From: Dinoroseobacter sp965279125
GTDB taxonomy: Bacteria > Pseudomonadota > Alphaproteobacteria > Rhodobacterales > Rhodobacteraceae
Length of the DNA stretch: 64,000 nt
Assembly: GCA_965279125.1 (NCBI GenBank)
Contig: CBDIHL010000039.1
Location: 124,001-188,000, forward strand
Direction of reading: 5' to 3'
Part shown: positions 24,907 through 34,178 of the stretch, piece by piece
How positions within the stretch are numbered: the stretch's first letter is position 1
Layout of the letters: every line of letters begins with the position of its first letter
Program-made: the position numbers and the translations under genes
Notes under the pieces: model-generated
Told to the model about the DNA's origin: nothing
What the model saw: the letters and a program-made list of their open reading frames with translations, nothing else
Database searches by the model: none

Positions 24907-27277
24907 CTAAGCTGCGAGCGGCTCGTGCGCGGGTGTCTCCGCAAACCGCGACCCACATCCCGCCCGACTGATACCGATGCGCAATCTGGCCATCCGCGTT
25001 CATCGCAAACAGGTGCAGCCAGCCGTTGTCGAGCAATTCGCGCAGGCCCTGATGCTTGGCAATCACGTCCGACATGGCCTCCAGCGGGGCCTCGATCACT
25101 GCGTTGAGGCGCATCGGCTCGTGCAGGAATGCCTCGCCATCATGCAGGCTTTGCATCGGCAAGCCCGCGCGCAGATCGCCGCCATTGCCTTCCAGCACAC
25201 CGATGGTGCCCGCTACATTGTGCAGCGTCTTGTTGCCGGAGCCAAAGGCGCGATTGTCCACGGTCGAGCCGTAATATTGCAGGTTGATCCAGCTTGCGAC
25301 CACCAGCGGGGCCGTCATGATCAGCTCAAGAATGCCGAAGCCGTCATCCTCGTCCCAATTGTAGCTGTGCAGGAAAGACCGACCTTTCAGATCCCGCCCC
25401 TGGGTCCGCTTGCGCGGCGCGGCGATGAAAGCGGCACACCCTGCCAGACCCCATTCGGGCCGGGTTTGCGCCCAGTCATTGGCCCGCGCGGGCACGACAC
25501 GTTCACTGTCCGCATCGCCAATGTTCAGCAAGATACCACGCTCGGCCCGGGCCAGTTGACCGGCGGCTTTCAAACCGGCCTCCAGCTTGGCGATATCGCT
25601 CTTGTGGCTCGCAGGCAGAACATCGGTGTCATAGAGCGTCACCGCATCCGTTGTCGTGTCATGCAGACCCGGCACCACCCAACTGTCGCCCATGCCGGTG
25701 GCGTCGCGCACCTCGGGCGTGTTGAGGATCGCGGCGGCGACCCTTGCGTTGGCTTCGCCCGTATGCCCGCCACATGCGCCGCAATCGAGGCCCGTGGCAT
25801 GGGGGTTATTGGCCGAGGTTGACCCGTGCCCGGCCAGCAGGATCACCCGCGCTTTAGGACCGTTCATCGACATCGCCGTCAGGATCGTCTTGCCCATCGT
25901 CACCAATGTGTCGGTCGGAATATGGCTGAGATCGGGCTTAAGCGCCTCGGCCTCCCAAGCGCCAAGACCTGCATCGCGCGGCTGCGGGGCCGGGCGGCTG
26001 AGACCCAGCGCGTTGCCCGCGAGCTTGCCCGCAAAGCCAAGACCCAGCGTTTCGACAAAGGCAAAGGAGGACACCGCCGCCCCCTTGAACGTCCCCCAAG
26101 CGGTCGAACTTTGCAGCGCATCGGTCCGGCTTTGGGCGACCTTGATCGCGTCGGGCGCAACCTCGGGGATCGTGGCGGCGGGGGTCAACAGCACCGGGCA
26201 TTGCGCGCCCGTCGTGTCACGGCCCAGCGGCTGGTAGTCGATGGCTGCGCCGAAGAAGCCCGCAAAGCCGATGGTTTCAACCTCGGGCATCGCGGTTTCA
26301 AGCGCGCGCCGGAACACTTCCGAGCGCACATCGATGCAGAACGCGGCTTGCACGGCAGGGGCTTTCGGCCCGGCCTTTGGGGCAGTCTCGAAGGTTGCGA
26401 CCAGATCGCTCTGCCACGCGGCCTCATATGCGATGTGCAGCGCTAGGGCGACAGGATCGGTCGGCACTTGCTGGGTCAGCGCGGTTTTCGCCGCATCCCA
26501 CGTGTCTGCGCTGACTGTGTCTTCCAGCACGATGTCCCATGCCAGCCGGATCGACAGCAGATCGCGCAAGGTGGTATCGGTGTTGCCGTAAAGCTCGGCC
26601 TGCCACAGCCGATACCGCGCGACCCCGGCCCATCCCGCGACGGAGTGCGTCAGGCGGGTGAGGTAAGGCTGCACATCTGCCTCGCTGAGGCCCAGCACGT
26701 CGATTGCATGGACCAGCAAAGCATCCGTATCCGACGGCAAGGCCGCGATCTTGGCCCGCGTGTTTGTCAGGCCCAGCACCTCGGGCGTGCGGTCTAAGGC
26801 CGCCTCGGCTTTCCACGCGGCGTAAGCGGGCTGGCCGGCCCAGGGCGAAGTCCATCCGGCTTGGCCTTCGTCGAACCAGTTTTGCGCCCAAAGCGAAATG
26901 CGCTCGACCACGGTTTCCGACCAGCCTGCCAGATCGGCGACCGTCTTCTGAGAGATCGGCGCAGGCCCTTCGTCTTGCGCGGCTTTTGCCAAGGCGTCGG
27001 GGGTTGCGGCAGCGCTGGGCATGGCGGCGAGGCCTTTGGCCAGATCCGCGGAGGTGATCCGCCCCGATGCGATGGCCTGCGTATAAAAGCTGCGCGGCAT
27101 CACCATCCGGGCACCGGATGCGGCCCCCATCGTGGCGCTCGCGCTGGCAAAATCCTGTCCGGTCATGCCGAGGAAAGGGTTCACGGCGACGAAATGCTTG
27201 AGCGGCCATAGCGGGGCGACGCTGCGCATGGCGATGTCGCGGGCGGTCTCGATCTGGGCGGGGAGTGTGGTGGTCAT
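24907..27277 (-). CDS. dabA: DabA-type inorganic carbon pump subunit (DUF2309)
   Basis: Cytoplasmic, zinc-containing partner of DabB that is proposed to hydrate CO2 in a one-way reaction driven by ion flow. In H. neapolitanus DabA the ligands are Cys, Asp, His, Cys; here the same set is visible as C314 and D316 (FCIDVRSE), H484 (AGHGSTSANN) and C499 (DCGACGGHTG). The C-terminus is frameshifted: the continuing frame runs to 24683 through the opposite gene. One extra T (plus strand AAA at 24943-24945) removed gives a natural end EPLAA at 24907 and about 789 residues. dabB follows upstream in transcription; 21 bases separate the two. Confidence 0.9.
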
Positions 27278-27298
27278 GGTCTTGTCCCTCTCTCTCGT

Positions 27299-28855
27299 TC
27301 AGGATTTCGCCGGGGCAGGCTTGCCCGCGATCAGCTTGGTAAACAGGGTGTTGATGTAGAAGCCATTGGCGATCCAGACGCGGGCGGCTTGCACGCGCGG
27401 ATGGCTGGCATGGCTGGGCACAAGGATCTGCGCCAAAGCGAGCAGCGCGAAGATCAGCGTAAAGGCGGCCATCAGCACACCGGTCATGACACCGGGCATC
27501 GGCATGGCGGGCAATGTGCCAGCCAGCAGAGCTTCGGTCCCCAGTTGCAGGATGAAGTACAACAGCGCGACCCCGCTTGCGGCAAACACGGACCGCGTCA
27601 GCGTGACCCCGGTGCCAGAGACCAGAAGGAAATGCGTCAGCCCCATCACAAGGATCGCGCCGAGCACCACAAGCGCAGGCTTCGTCGCCAGCGTCACATC
27701 GAAGATCGCGCCGATCAGAACCACGGCGGCCGTCACGCTGGCAAGCAGCACAAGCGCCTGGATCAAGCTGGGCGCTTTGACAGGCGTGATCCCCATCTTG
27801 GCGCGCGCGATATCCACGACGCTGCCCGACGACAGGAACGCATGCGCCTTATAAAGCGAGTGCGCCACGATATGCAGCACCGCTGCCGAGAACGCTCCGA
27901 AGCCGCATTGCATCAGCATAAAGCCCATCTGTGCGACGGTGGACCAAGCAAGACTCACCTTGACCGAGCTTTGGGTCAGCATGACGACGGACCCGATCAC
28001 GGCTGTCAGACCACCTACCAGAATAAGCAGATGCAGCGAGGCGGCAGAGGTCAGCATGACGTCGCCAAACCGCACGATCAGGAACCCGCCTGCATTGATG
28101 ATACCCGCATGCAGCAGGGCGGAGACGGGCGTGGGCGTTTCCATCACCTCGGTCAGCCAGCCATGGGTTGGGAACTGAGCGGACTTCAGCAAAGCCGCAA
28201 TCGCGAGCAGGCCAGCGGCATAAGCGACACCGCTCGGCACAGCTTCGGCGATGCGGGCGGCTTCGGTGATTGCGGCGATCTCTCCGGTGCCGAAGGCTGT
28301 TACCAGAAGGACGGCCGCTCCGATCAGGCACAGATCGCCGATGCGCGCGACGGTGAACTTCTTTTTGGCAGCCAACCGTGCCTTGGGCCGGTCACTGTAG
28401 AACACCAGCAGGCTGTGCAGCGACAGGCTGGTGCCGAACCATGCGATGGCCAGTTGCACGACATTGCCCGCCAGAACCAGCATCATCACAAAGCCCAAGG
28501 TCATCGCCATACGACCCACAAACACGCCTTGCCGGGGGTCGCCGTCCATATAAGTGGCGCTGAACCGGACAACGATAGCGCCGATGAAGGTCACCAGCAG
28601 GATCATCACCATCGACAAGGCGTCGAGGCGGATCTGAAAGCCCAATGTGTTCACACCAATCAACGGCGAGGTCGCTGGCCCGGCGAACAGCACAATCAAG
28701 CCTGTCAGCGCGGCCAATCCAAAGGCCGTCACGCTCAGCAGTTTTGCCGCCACCAACAGGCTGCGCGGACGCATGCCGGGGCTGGCCAGAGAGGCAAGCG
28801 CCACGGCGAACAAGCTGAACGGGATGAGGTAGGCGAGAAGGGCGATCCAGGGCAT
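27299..28855 (-). CDS. dabB: DabB-type NuoL-like inorganic carbon pump membrane subunit
   Basis: A 518-residue proton-pumping-subunit-like membrane protein (Proton_antipo family) with about 13 helices. Helical segments with conserved charged positions (MTLGFVMMLVLAGNVVQLAIAW, KSAQFPTHGWLTEVMETPTPVSALLHAG) are typical of NuoL/MrpA-like DabB. It drives DabA by cation or proton gradient. The chosen ATG (28855) gives a normal start MPWIALLAYLIPFSLF after GGAG. The longer frame upstream to 29239 is on the strand opposite the LysR gene and is not coding. First gene of the dabB-dabA operon, divergent from the LysR regulator. Confidence 0.92.
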   Translation of the reverse strand: MPWIALLAYLIPFSLFAVALASLASPGMRPRSLLVAAKLLSVTAFGLAALTGLIVLFAGPATSPLIGVNTLGFQIRLDALSMVMILLVTFIGAIVVRFSATYMDGDPRQGVFVGRMAMTLGFVMMLVLAGNVVQLAIAWFGTSLSLHSLLVFYSDRPKARLAAKKKFTVARIGDLCLIGAAVLLVTAFGTGEIAAITEAARIAEAVPSGVAYAAGLLAIAALLKSAQFPTHGWLTEVMETPTPVSALLHAGIINAGGFLIVRFGDVMLTSAASLHLLILVGGLTAVIGSVVMLTQSSVKVSLAWSTVAQMGFMLMQCGFGAFSAAVLHIVAHSLYKAHAFLSSGSVVDIARAKMGITPVKAPSLIQALVLLASVTAAVVLIGAIFDVTLATKPALVVLGAILVMGLTHFLLVSGTGVTLTRSVFAASGVALLYFILQLGTEALLAGTLPAMPMPGVMTGVLMAAFTLIFALLALAQILVPSHASHPRVQAARVWIANGFYINTLFTKLIAGKPAPAKS

Positions 28856-28910
28856 TTTTTGTTCTCCGACCGGTGTGAGCGTTGCGGAGGGGGTAGGCGA
28901 GCTTGCCGCA

Positions 28911-28960
28911 GATAAAAAATATAAAGATTGTCGGTTAGTATTCGTTTTTGTAAATGATTG
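28911..28960. promoter_or_regulatory. AT-rich island between dabB and the LysR gene
   Basis: The 108-base divergent gap holds a strikingly A/T-rich 50-base tract with weak dyads, for instance TTAGTA...TTTGTAA (about 28935-28953). In LysR-controlled loci the shared promoter and binding site sit in such a gap. A -10-like TATATT for dabB lies on the minus strand near 28919. The site itself is not defined. Confidence 0.4.
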
Positions 28961-28963
28961 ACC

Positions 28964-29824
28964 ATGAGCCGCCTGAACTATAACCACCTGCGCTATTTCC
29001 GAGCTGTCGCCCATGAGGGGCATCTGAGCCGCGCGGCGGAGGTATTGAACCTGTCTCAATCCGCCCTGTCGGTGCAAATCAAGAAGCTTGAGGCACAGCT
29101 TGGCCATCTGCTTTTTGACCGTGTTGGCAAGCAATTGGTGCTGACCGAAGCGGGACGGATCGCGCTCGACCATGCCGACGAGATCTTCGCGACAGGCGAC
29201 GAGTTGATCGCCACGCTGGGTGCCTCCGGCCAAAACCAACGCGTTCTACGGGTGGGGGCGCTGGCGACATTGTCGCGCAACTTTCAGATCGGGTTTCTGG
29301 GGCCATTGCTGGGGGCGGGCAATGTCGAGATTGTGTTGCGCGCGGGCTCGCAGGGTGAATTGCTGACCGCGCTTGCCGATCATGCGCTCGATCTGGTGCT
29401 GACCAACACGCAACCGCCCCGCGATGCCGCGACCGGGTTTGTGACCAAGCAGATTGCGGATCAACCGGTGTCGCTGATTGGCCATCCCGACATCCCGCCC
29501 GCGCCCTTGCCGGAGCTCGTAGCGCGCCATCCGCTAGTGCTGCCGAGCCACCCTAGTGCGCTGCGATCCGGGTTTGATGCACTTTGCGAGCGGGCCGGGT
29601 TGTCGCCGAGATTGTCTGCCGAGGTCGACGACATGGCGATGCTGCGCCTATTTGCACGTGAGAGCCAAGCTTTGACCCTTGTGCCGCCGATCGTGGTGCG
29701 GGACGAACTGGCAGAGGGAAGTTTGATCGAATGTTGCGCGATCCCGCAACTGCGTGAGCACTTCTTGGCAGTGACCGCGAAGCGCCGGTTCCCGAACCCG
29801 TTATTGAGGCAGGTGCTGGGCTAG
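28964..29824 (+). CDS. LysR family transcriptional regulator, divergent from dabBA
   Basis: A 286-residue LysR-type activator/repressor. The N-terminal winged helix-turn-helix (NYNHLRYFRAVAHEGHLSRAA, SQSALSVQIKKLE) is followed by a ligand-binding domain with a sensor cleft. Divergent from dabB with a 108-base gap, it most likely controls the Dab pump in response to carbon supply. Its relatives include CbbR-like and NhaR-like proteins, and NhaR-like regulators also sit near DAB-type pumps. The ATG at 28964 was chosen; a TTG at 28958 precedes it in frame. Confidence 0.92.
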   Translation: MSRLNYNHLRYFRAVAHEGHLSRAAEVLNLSQSALSVQIKKLEAQLGHLLFDRVGKQLVLTEAGRIALDHADEIFATGDELIATLGASGQNQRVLRVGALATLSRNFQIGFLGPLLGAGNVEIVLRAGSQGELLTALADHALDLVLTNTQPPRDAATGFVTKQIADQPVSLIGHPDIPPAPLPELVARHPLVLPSHPSALRSGFDALCERAGLSPRLSAEVDDMAMLRLFARESQALTLVPPIVVRDELAEGSLIECCAIPQLREHFLAVTAKRRFPNPLLRQVLG

Positions 29825-29917
29825 GGGGCAGACCACCGGAGTTGACCGGGTGGGAAGTGCTGCATATTGCTCTGACACGATATGCGGGCGTGCTCTGACT
29901 GAGATGGGTCGATTGTT

Positions 29918-31120
29918 TTGAAACTTCCTTTTGGCCTGGGCACTGCGGTTGCCTTTCTGTCTGTGATGATCGTTTTGCCAAGCCTGCTGGGTAGTGTCGC
30001 TACGGCTGTCGCCTTGATCGTGGGGCTAATTTTGACAGGCCAATGGATATTGGGCCGCGCGGATGCCAGCGAACGGTCTTTTGAATGCAACGTCGCAAGC
30101 GTCGTATGTTTTGCGTATTTTGCGTATTTGATGGGCGCGACCCTGATTGCGGGCGGCGCTCCCCAGCGCCTTCTCGAAGCGGCTTTGATCCTTCCCGCCG
30201 TCTTGTTCCCTGCAATCTTCCGGTGCGCTGACCTTCAGACATCCGCCTTGCGTCCGCAGCTTGTGTCGCGTGTTGCTGCGGTCGGACTTGTGCCGGTGCT
30301 GCTGGCGCTGGGCGTCTCGACTTATGCATTTGGCTCGGATCGCACGGGCCTTCTGGCTGGCAATCCGAACATTCTTGGCGGAGTGATGTCAGTGCAGATT
30401 GTCCTCAGCTTTGCCGGGTGGGGCGATGCTGGCCGAGCGGAGCGTCTTGCGATTGCTGCCATTGCGCTTGTGTCGACCTGCGCCGCCTACCTGTTTACGG
30501 GTAATGACGGGGCCATTTTGGCGCTGATCGTTGCGGCCTGCCTTGCAAGCCTGCCGCTGACAAAGCTGCTGTGGTCGAAGGGGCGAAAGGGGTGGAATTT
30601 CGGATTCGGTGTCGCGCTTGTCACCGCGGCCTTTGTTGCCTTGATGGTCGTGTTCTTGCTTCTGCCACTCACGATCCGCTTCCCGACGGCTGAGTATTGG
30701 CCTTCAAGCACGATGCAGCGCTTGATAATGTATCAGACCGGAATCCAGAGCTTATTCGACCATCCGGTCTTCGGCGTCGGGCTACATCAACGTTTCTATG
30801 CGACGGTCGCGTATTATCCGACACCGCCGCCGGACGATTTCTGGTTCTCACACCTGCATAACAGCTTTCTGACCCACGCGGTTGCGGGTGGGGTGCCGGG
30901 GGCTGCGCTTTCCGTGGCGATCATGCTGCTGCCGTCATTCATCCTGCGCACTACCCAGCTTGCCCGGTTTGGCAACATGCTGAGCGGTGTGTTGGTCGGC
31001 GTTGGGTTGACGGAGGTCTTGTTGTTGAACGACCTCAAGATGACGGTCGCGCTGATGGCAATTGCGTGGAGCCTTGGGATAAAGCGCACCTGCGGCGTCG
31101 ATACGTCTGACCGACCATAG
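29918..31120 (+). CDS. O-antigen ligase / polymerase family membrane protein
   Basis: A 400-residue polytopic protein with about eleven hydrophobic segments. A long periplasmic-type loop contains VFGVGLHQRFYATVAYYP and the His in HLHNSFLTHAVAGG, typical of Wzy_C/O-antigen ligase (WaaL-like) proteins. It could ligate O-antigen to lipid A core or polymerise repeat units. It opens the 34-kb polysaccharide locus. The start is a TTG at 29918; a downstream ATG at 29966 is an alternative because no strong ribosome site stands before either. The distance to the next gene (wbpA-like) is 195 bases, and a separate promoter lies there. Confidence 0.85.
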   Translation: MKLPFGLGTAVAFLSVMIVLPSLLGSVATAVALIVGLILTGQWILGRADASERSFECNVASVVCFAYFAYLMGATLIAGGAPQRLLEAALILPAVLFPAIFRCADLQTSALRPQLVSRVAAVGLVPVLLALGVSTYAFGSDRTGLLAGNPNILGGVMSVQIVLSFAGWGDAGRAERLAIAAIALVSTCAAYLFTGNDGAILALIVAACLASLPLTKLLWSKGRKGWNFGFGVALVTAAFVALMVVFLLLPLTIRFPTAEYWPSSTMQRLIMYQTGIQSLFDHPVFGVGLHQRFYATVAYYPTPPPDDFWFSHLHNSFLTHAVAGGVPGAALSVAIMLLPSFILRTTQLARFGNMLSGVLVGVGLTEVLLLNDLKMTVALMAIAWSLGIKRTCGVDTSDRP

Positions 31121-31160
31121 CGGTGCAGCAGGCGTGACACGCAGCGCTTTGGATCGTTCC

Positions 31161-31190
31161 TTGCAACTTATCCGCTGGTTGCCCTAGATA
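31161..31190 (+). promoter_or_regulatory. Candidate promoter of the wbpA-B-D-E operon
   Basis: TTGCAA (31161-31166) and TAGATA (31185-31190) with an 18-base spacer lie 126 bases before the wbpA-like ATG. It fits a housekeeping promoter; the long leader has no other obvious element. Predicted only from hexamer similarity. Confidence 0.4.
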
Positions 31191-31315
31191 CCGCGGTCTG
31201 GCACAGGCACATCAATACGAGATTCCGGCGTTGGTCTTCAGGGCGCACCTGTCGAGACTGATTTGACGGTCTAACCCCACTCGTCAGTGGCGAGGAAGAA
31301 AAGAGGCTGCCCCTC

Positions 31316-32632
31316 ATGGATCAAAGCCCCCTTAGCGATCTGTTAAGCAAACTGAACGAGCGCTCTGCCGTTATTGGTATCGTGGGATTGGGCTATGTCG
31401 GCCAACCTCTTGCCTTGCGCTACGCCCAGATCGGCTACCCGGTCCTTGGTTTCGATATCGATCAGGCCAAAGTCGATGCGCTCAACGACGGGCATTCGTT
31501 CATCGAACATATCGCAGACGAAGATATTGCAACGGCGAATGCTGCAGGCTTGCAGTGCACAACCGACTTTAGGCGTATCGCAGAGGCTGACGCGATTATC
31601 TTGTGTGTTCCGACGCCGCTGAACAAATACCGCGAACCAGACCTAAGTTTCGTGACCAACACCTGCGATGCGATCGTCCCCTATTTGCGTGCCGGTCAGG
31701 TGGTGTCACTGGAAAGCACAACCTATCCTGGCACGACTGAAGAAGAGATTTTACCGCGCATCAGCAAGACCGGACTTGTTGTTGGGCGCGACATCTTTCT
31801 GGTTTACTCGCCTGAGCGCGAAGACCCCGGCAACGCCAAATTCACCACGCATACGATCCCGAAGGTCGTTGGCGGGCATACCCCGAACTGTCTCGCCGTT
31901 GGTGAGGCCCTTTATGGTCCTGCAATAGACCAGGTTGTGCCGGTCAGTTCGACCAAGGCCGCCGAGATGACGAAATTGCTCGAAAACATCCACCGGGCCG
32001 TAAATATCGGGCTGGTTAACGAGATGAAGATCGTTGCCGACCGCATGGGGATCGACATTTTTGAGGTTATTGATGCCGCGAAAACGAAGCCTTTTGGATT
32101 TACCGCCTTCTACCCTGGGCCGGGGCTGGGCGGCCACTGTATCCCGATTGATCCCTTCTACCTGACATGGAAGGCGCGCGAATACGGACTTCATACGCGA
32201 TTTATCGAGTTGTCGGGTGAGATCAATCAGAAGATGCCGGACTATGTCGTCGACAAACTGGTCGATGCCTTGAATGCGCGCGGCAAGGCGCTGAATGGGG
32301 CAAAGGTTATGGTCCTGGGCATTGCCTACAAGAAGAACGTGGATGACATGCGCGAAAGCCCCTCAGTGCAGGTGATGGAGCTGTTGCGCGCCAAAGGGGC
32401 TGAGCTTGCCTATAGCGACCCGCATGTGCCGATCTTCCCCAAGATGCGGGAGCATCAGTTTGATTTATCGAGCGTGGAGATTACCGCCGAGACTTTGGCG
32501 CGAATGGATGCTGTGGTTTTGACAACCAACCATGACCGTTTCGACTACGACCTTATTGCGGCTCACGCGCCTCTGATCATCGATAGCCGTGGCGTTTACC
32601 GCACTCCGTCCGCTGATATCGTCAAGGCTTGA
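31316..32632 (+). CDS. wbpA: UDP-N-acetylglucosamine 6-dehydrogenase (WbpA-like)
   Basis: NAD-dependent nucleotide-sugar dehydrogenase, 438 residues. The Rossmann start GIVGLGYVGQPLALRYA, the KPFGFTAFYPGPGLGGHCIP region with the catalytic Cys (GHCIP) and the LGIAYKKNVDDMRESPS dehydrogenase C-terminal domain are intact. It oxidises C6 of UDP-GlcNAc to the uronic acid. Assignment to the WbpA-type rather than UDP-glucose dehydrogenase rests on the next three genes, which encode WbpB-, WbpD- and WbpE-like enzymes in the same order as a 2,3-diamino-uronic acid pathway. Confidence 0.9.
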   Translation: MDQSPLSDLLSKLNERSAVIGIVGLGYVGQPLALRYAQIGYPVLGFDIDQAKVDALNDGHSFIEHIADEDIATANAAGLQCTTDFRRIAEADAIILCVPTPLNKYREPDLSFVTNTCDAIVPYLRAGQVVSLESTTYPGTTEEEILPRISKTGLVVGRDIFLVYSPEREDPGNAKFTTHTIPKVVGGHTPNCLAVGEALYGPAIDQVVPVSSTKAAEMTKLLENIHRAVNIGLVNEMKIVADRMGIDIFEVIDAAKTKPFGFTAFYPGPGLGGHCIPIDPFYLTWKAREYGLHTRFIELSGEINQKMPDYVVDKLVDALNARGKALNGAKVMVLGIAYKKNVDDMRESPSVQVMELLRAKGAELAYSDPHVPIFPKMREHQFDLSSVEITAETLARMDAVVLTTNHDRFDYDLIAAHAPLIIDSRGVYRTPSADIVKA

Positions 32633-32645
32633 AGGAATACCTTAG

Positions 32646-33584
32646 ATGAAACGTTTTGCCCTGATCGGTGCTGCTGGCTACATCGCCCCGCGCCACATGA
32701 AAGCCATCCGCGAGACCGGGAACGATCTGGTTGCTGCCATGGACACCAATGACAGTGTTGGGATCCTCGACAGCCATTTCCCAGACGCACAGTTCTTCAC
32801 CGAGTTCGAGCAGTTCGACGCCCATGTCGAAGCCGAGCGCCGCGCGGGTCGCGCGATTGATTATATGGGCATCGCCTCGCCCAACTATCTGCACGACGCT
32901 CATATGCGCTACGCCCTGCGCGCCGGTGCCGATGCGATCTGCGAAAAGCCCTTGGTGCTGCACACCCACCAGATCGACACCCTGCAAGAAATCGAGGCCG
33001 CCAGTGACGCGCGGATCAACACGATCCTGCAATTGCGCCTGCACCCGTCGATCATTGCGCTGCGCGACAAGGTCGCGAACGGTCCAAAGGACACCAAATA
33101 CGAGGTCGATCTGACTTACATTACCTCGCGCGGGAACTGGTATCTGAAAAGCTGGAAAGGCTTCACCGAGAAATCCGGCGGCATCGCCACCAATATCGGC
33201 GTGCATTTCTACGACATGCTGCATTTCATCTTTGGCGCGCGTCAGGAGAATGTTGTGCATTTGAACACGCCGACCAAAGCAGCGGGCTATCTGGAATACG
33301 AGAACGCCCGTGTGCGCTGGTTCTTGTCCCTTGATGTGATGGATGTGCCCGAAGCGGTGCGCGATACCGGTCAGCGGACCTACCGCTCGATCACCGCCAA
33401 TGGCGAGGAGATTGAGTTCTCGGGCGGTTTCACCGATCTGCACACCCGATCCTATGAAGAGGTGCTGGCGGGCAATGGCTTTGGCCTCGAGGAAAACCGC
33501 GTCGCGATTGAAACGGTTTCACATATCCGAACCGCTCCTATTGAGGCTGATCGCGGCGCGCGCCATCCGTTTCTGGATCGCTAG
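32646..33584 (+). CDS. wbpB: Gfo/Idh/MocA-type 3-dehydrogenase (WbpB-like)
   Basis: A 312-residue oxidoreductase with an N-terminal NAD motif (FALIGAAGYIAPRHMKAI) and the catalytic Lys in CEKPLVLHTH. WbpB oxidises C3 of UDP-GlcNAc-uronic acid and, in WbpBE-type pathways, recycles NAD by passing electrons to 2-oxoglutarate. It is the shorter form without a large C-terminal extension. It begins 13 bases after wbpA, with GAAGG upstream. The next three genes complete transfer of an amino group to C3 and acetylation. Confidence 0.88.
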   Translation: MKRFALIGAAGYIAPRHMKAIRETGNDLVAAMDTNDSVGILDSHFPDAQFFTEFEQFDAHVEAERRAGRAIDYMGIASPNYLHDAHMRYALRAGADAICEKPLVLHTHQIDTLQEIEAASDARINTILQLRLHPSIIALRDKVANGPKDTKYEVDLTYITSRGNWYLKSWKGFTEKSGGIATNIGVHFYDMLHFIFGARQENVVHLNTPTKAAGYLEYENARVRWFLSLDVMDVPEAVRDTGQRTYRSITANGEEIEFSGGFTDLHTRSYEEVLAGNGFGLEENRVAIETVSHIRTAPIEADRGARHPFLDR

Positions 33585-34178
33585 ATGACCGACGGCGTCT
33601 TTCAGCACGAGAGCGCTATCGTCGATGACGGCGCGCAGATTGGCCCTGGCAGTCGGGTCTGGCACTTTGCGCATGTCTGCGCAGGTGCGAAAGTCGGTGC
33701 AGGTGTGTCGCTGGGCCAGAACGTCTTTGTCGGCAACAAGGTGGTGATCGGTGATCGCTGCAAGATCCAGAACAATGTCTCGGTTTATGATAACGTAACG
33801 CTGGACGAAGGTGTGTTCTGTGGCCCCTCGATGGTGTTTACCAACGTTCACAACCCCCGCGCGTTGATCGAGCGTAAAGACCAGTATCGTGATACCCATG
33901 TCGGTCGCGGGGCAACGCTTGGCGCAAATTGCACCATTGTCTGCGGGGTCAGGATTGGCGCGTTTGCCTTTGTCGGCGCGGGCGCGGTGATTACCCGTGA
34001 TGTGCCTGAATTTGCATTGATGGTGGGTGTTCCCGCGCGCCAAATCGGTTGGATGAGTGCGTATGGCGAACAGCTCGGCCTGCCGGTGGTAGGCGACGGT
34101 GAAGAGGCTTGCCCACATACCGGCGATAGGTATGTCTTGGAAGGGGTGAAATTGACCCGAATTGAGGCGGACGCATGA
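33585..34178 (+). CDS. wbpD: Left-handed beta-helix acetyltransferase (WbpD-like)
   Basis: A 197-residue hexapeptide-repeat acyltransferase. Repeats such as IGPGSRVWHFAHVC, LGQNVFVGNKVVIGD and VGRGATLGANCTIVCGVRIG form a trimeric beta helix, and a loop with His (FAHVCAGAKV) is the likely base. It acetylates the 3-amino group made by WbpE, giving a UDP-diacetamido-uronic acid. It abuts wbpB and its stop overlaps the ATG of the aminotransferase by 4 bases. Order (A, B, D, E) matches the P. aeruginosa O-antigen pathway, which supports the function more than sequence alone. Confidence 0.88.
   Translation: MTDGVFQHESAIVDDGAQIGPGSRVWHFAHVCAGAKVGAGVSLGQNVFVGNKVVIGDRCKIQNNVSVYDNVTLDEGVFCGPSMVFTNVHNPRALIERKDQYRDTHVGRGATLGANCTIVCGVRIGAFAFVGAGAVITRDVPEFALMVGVPARQIGWMSAYGEQLGLPVVGDGEEACPHTGDRYVLEGVKLTRIEADA

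Noticed and set aside
27389..28915. A 508-codon open frame opposite dabB
   Set aside because: Composition is the complement of the membrane gene; no ribosome site or motif.
28856..29239. Extension of dabB upstream to 29239
   Set aside because: The 128 extra codons are antisense to the LysR gene; ATG 28855 with GGAG matches the family start.
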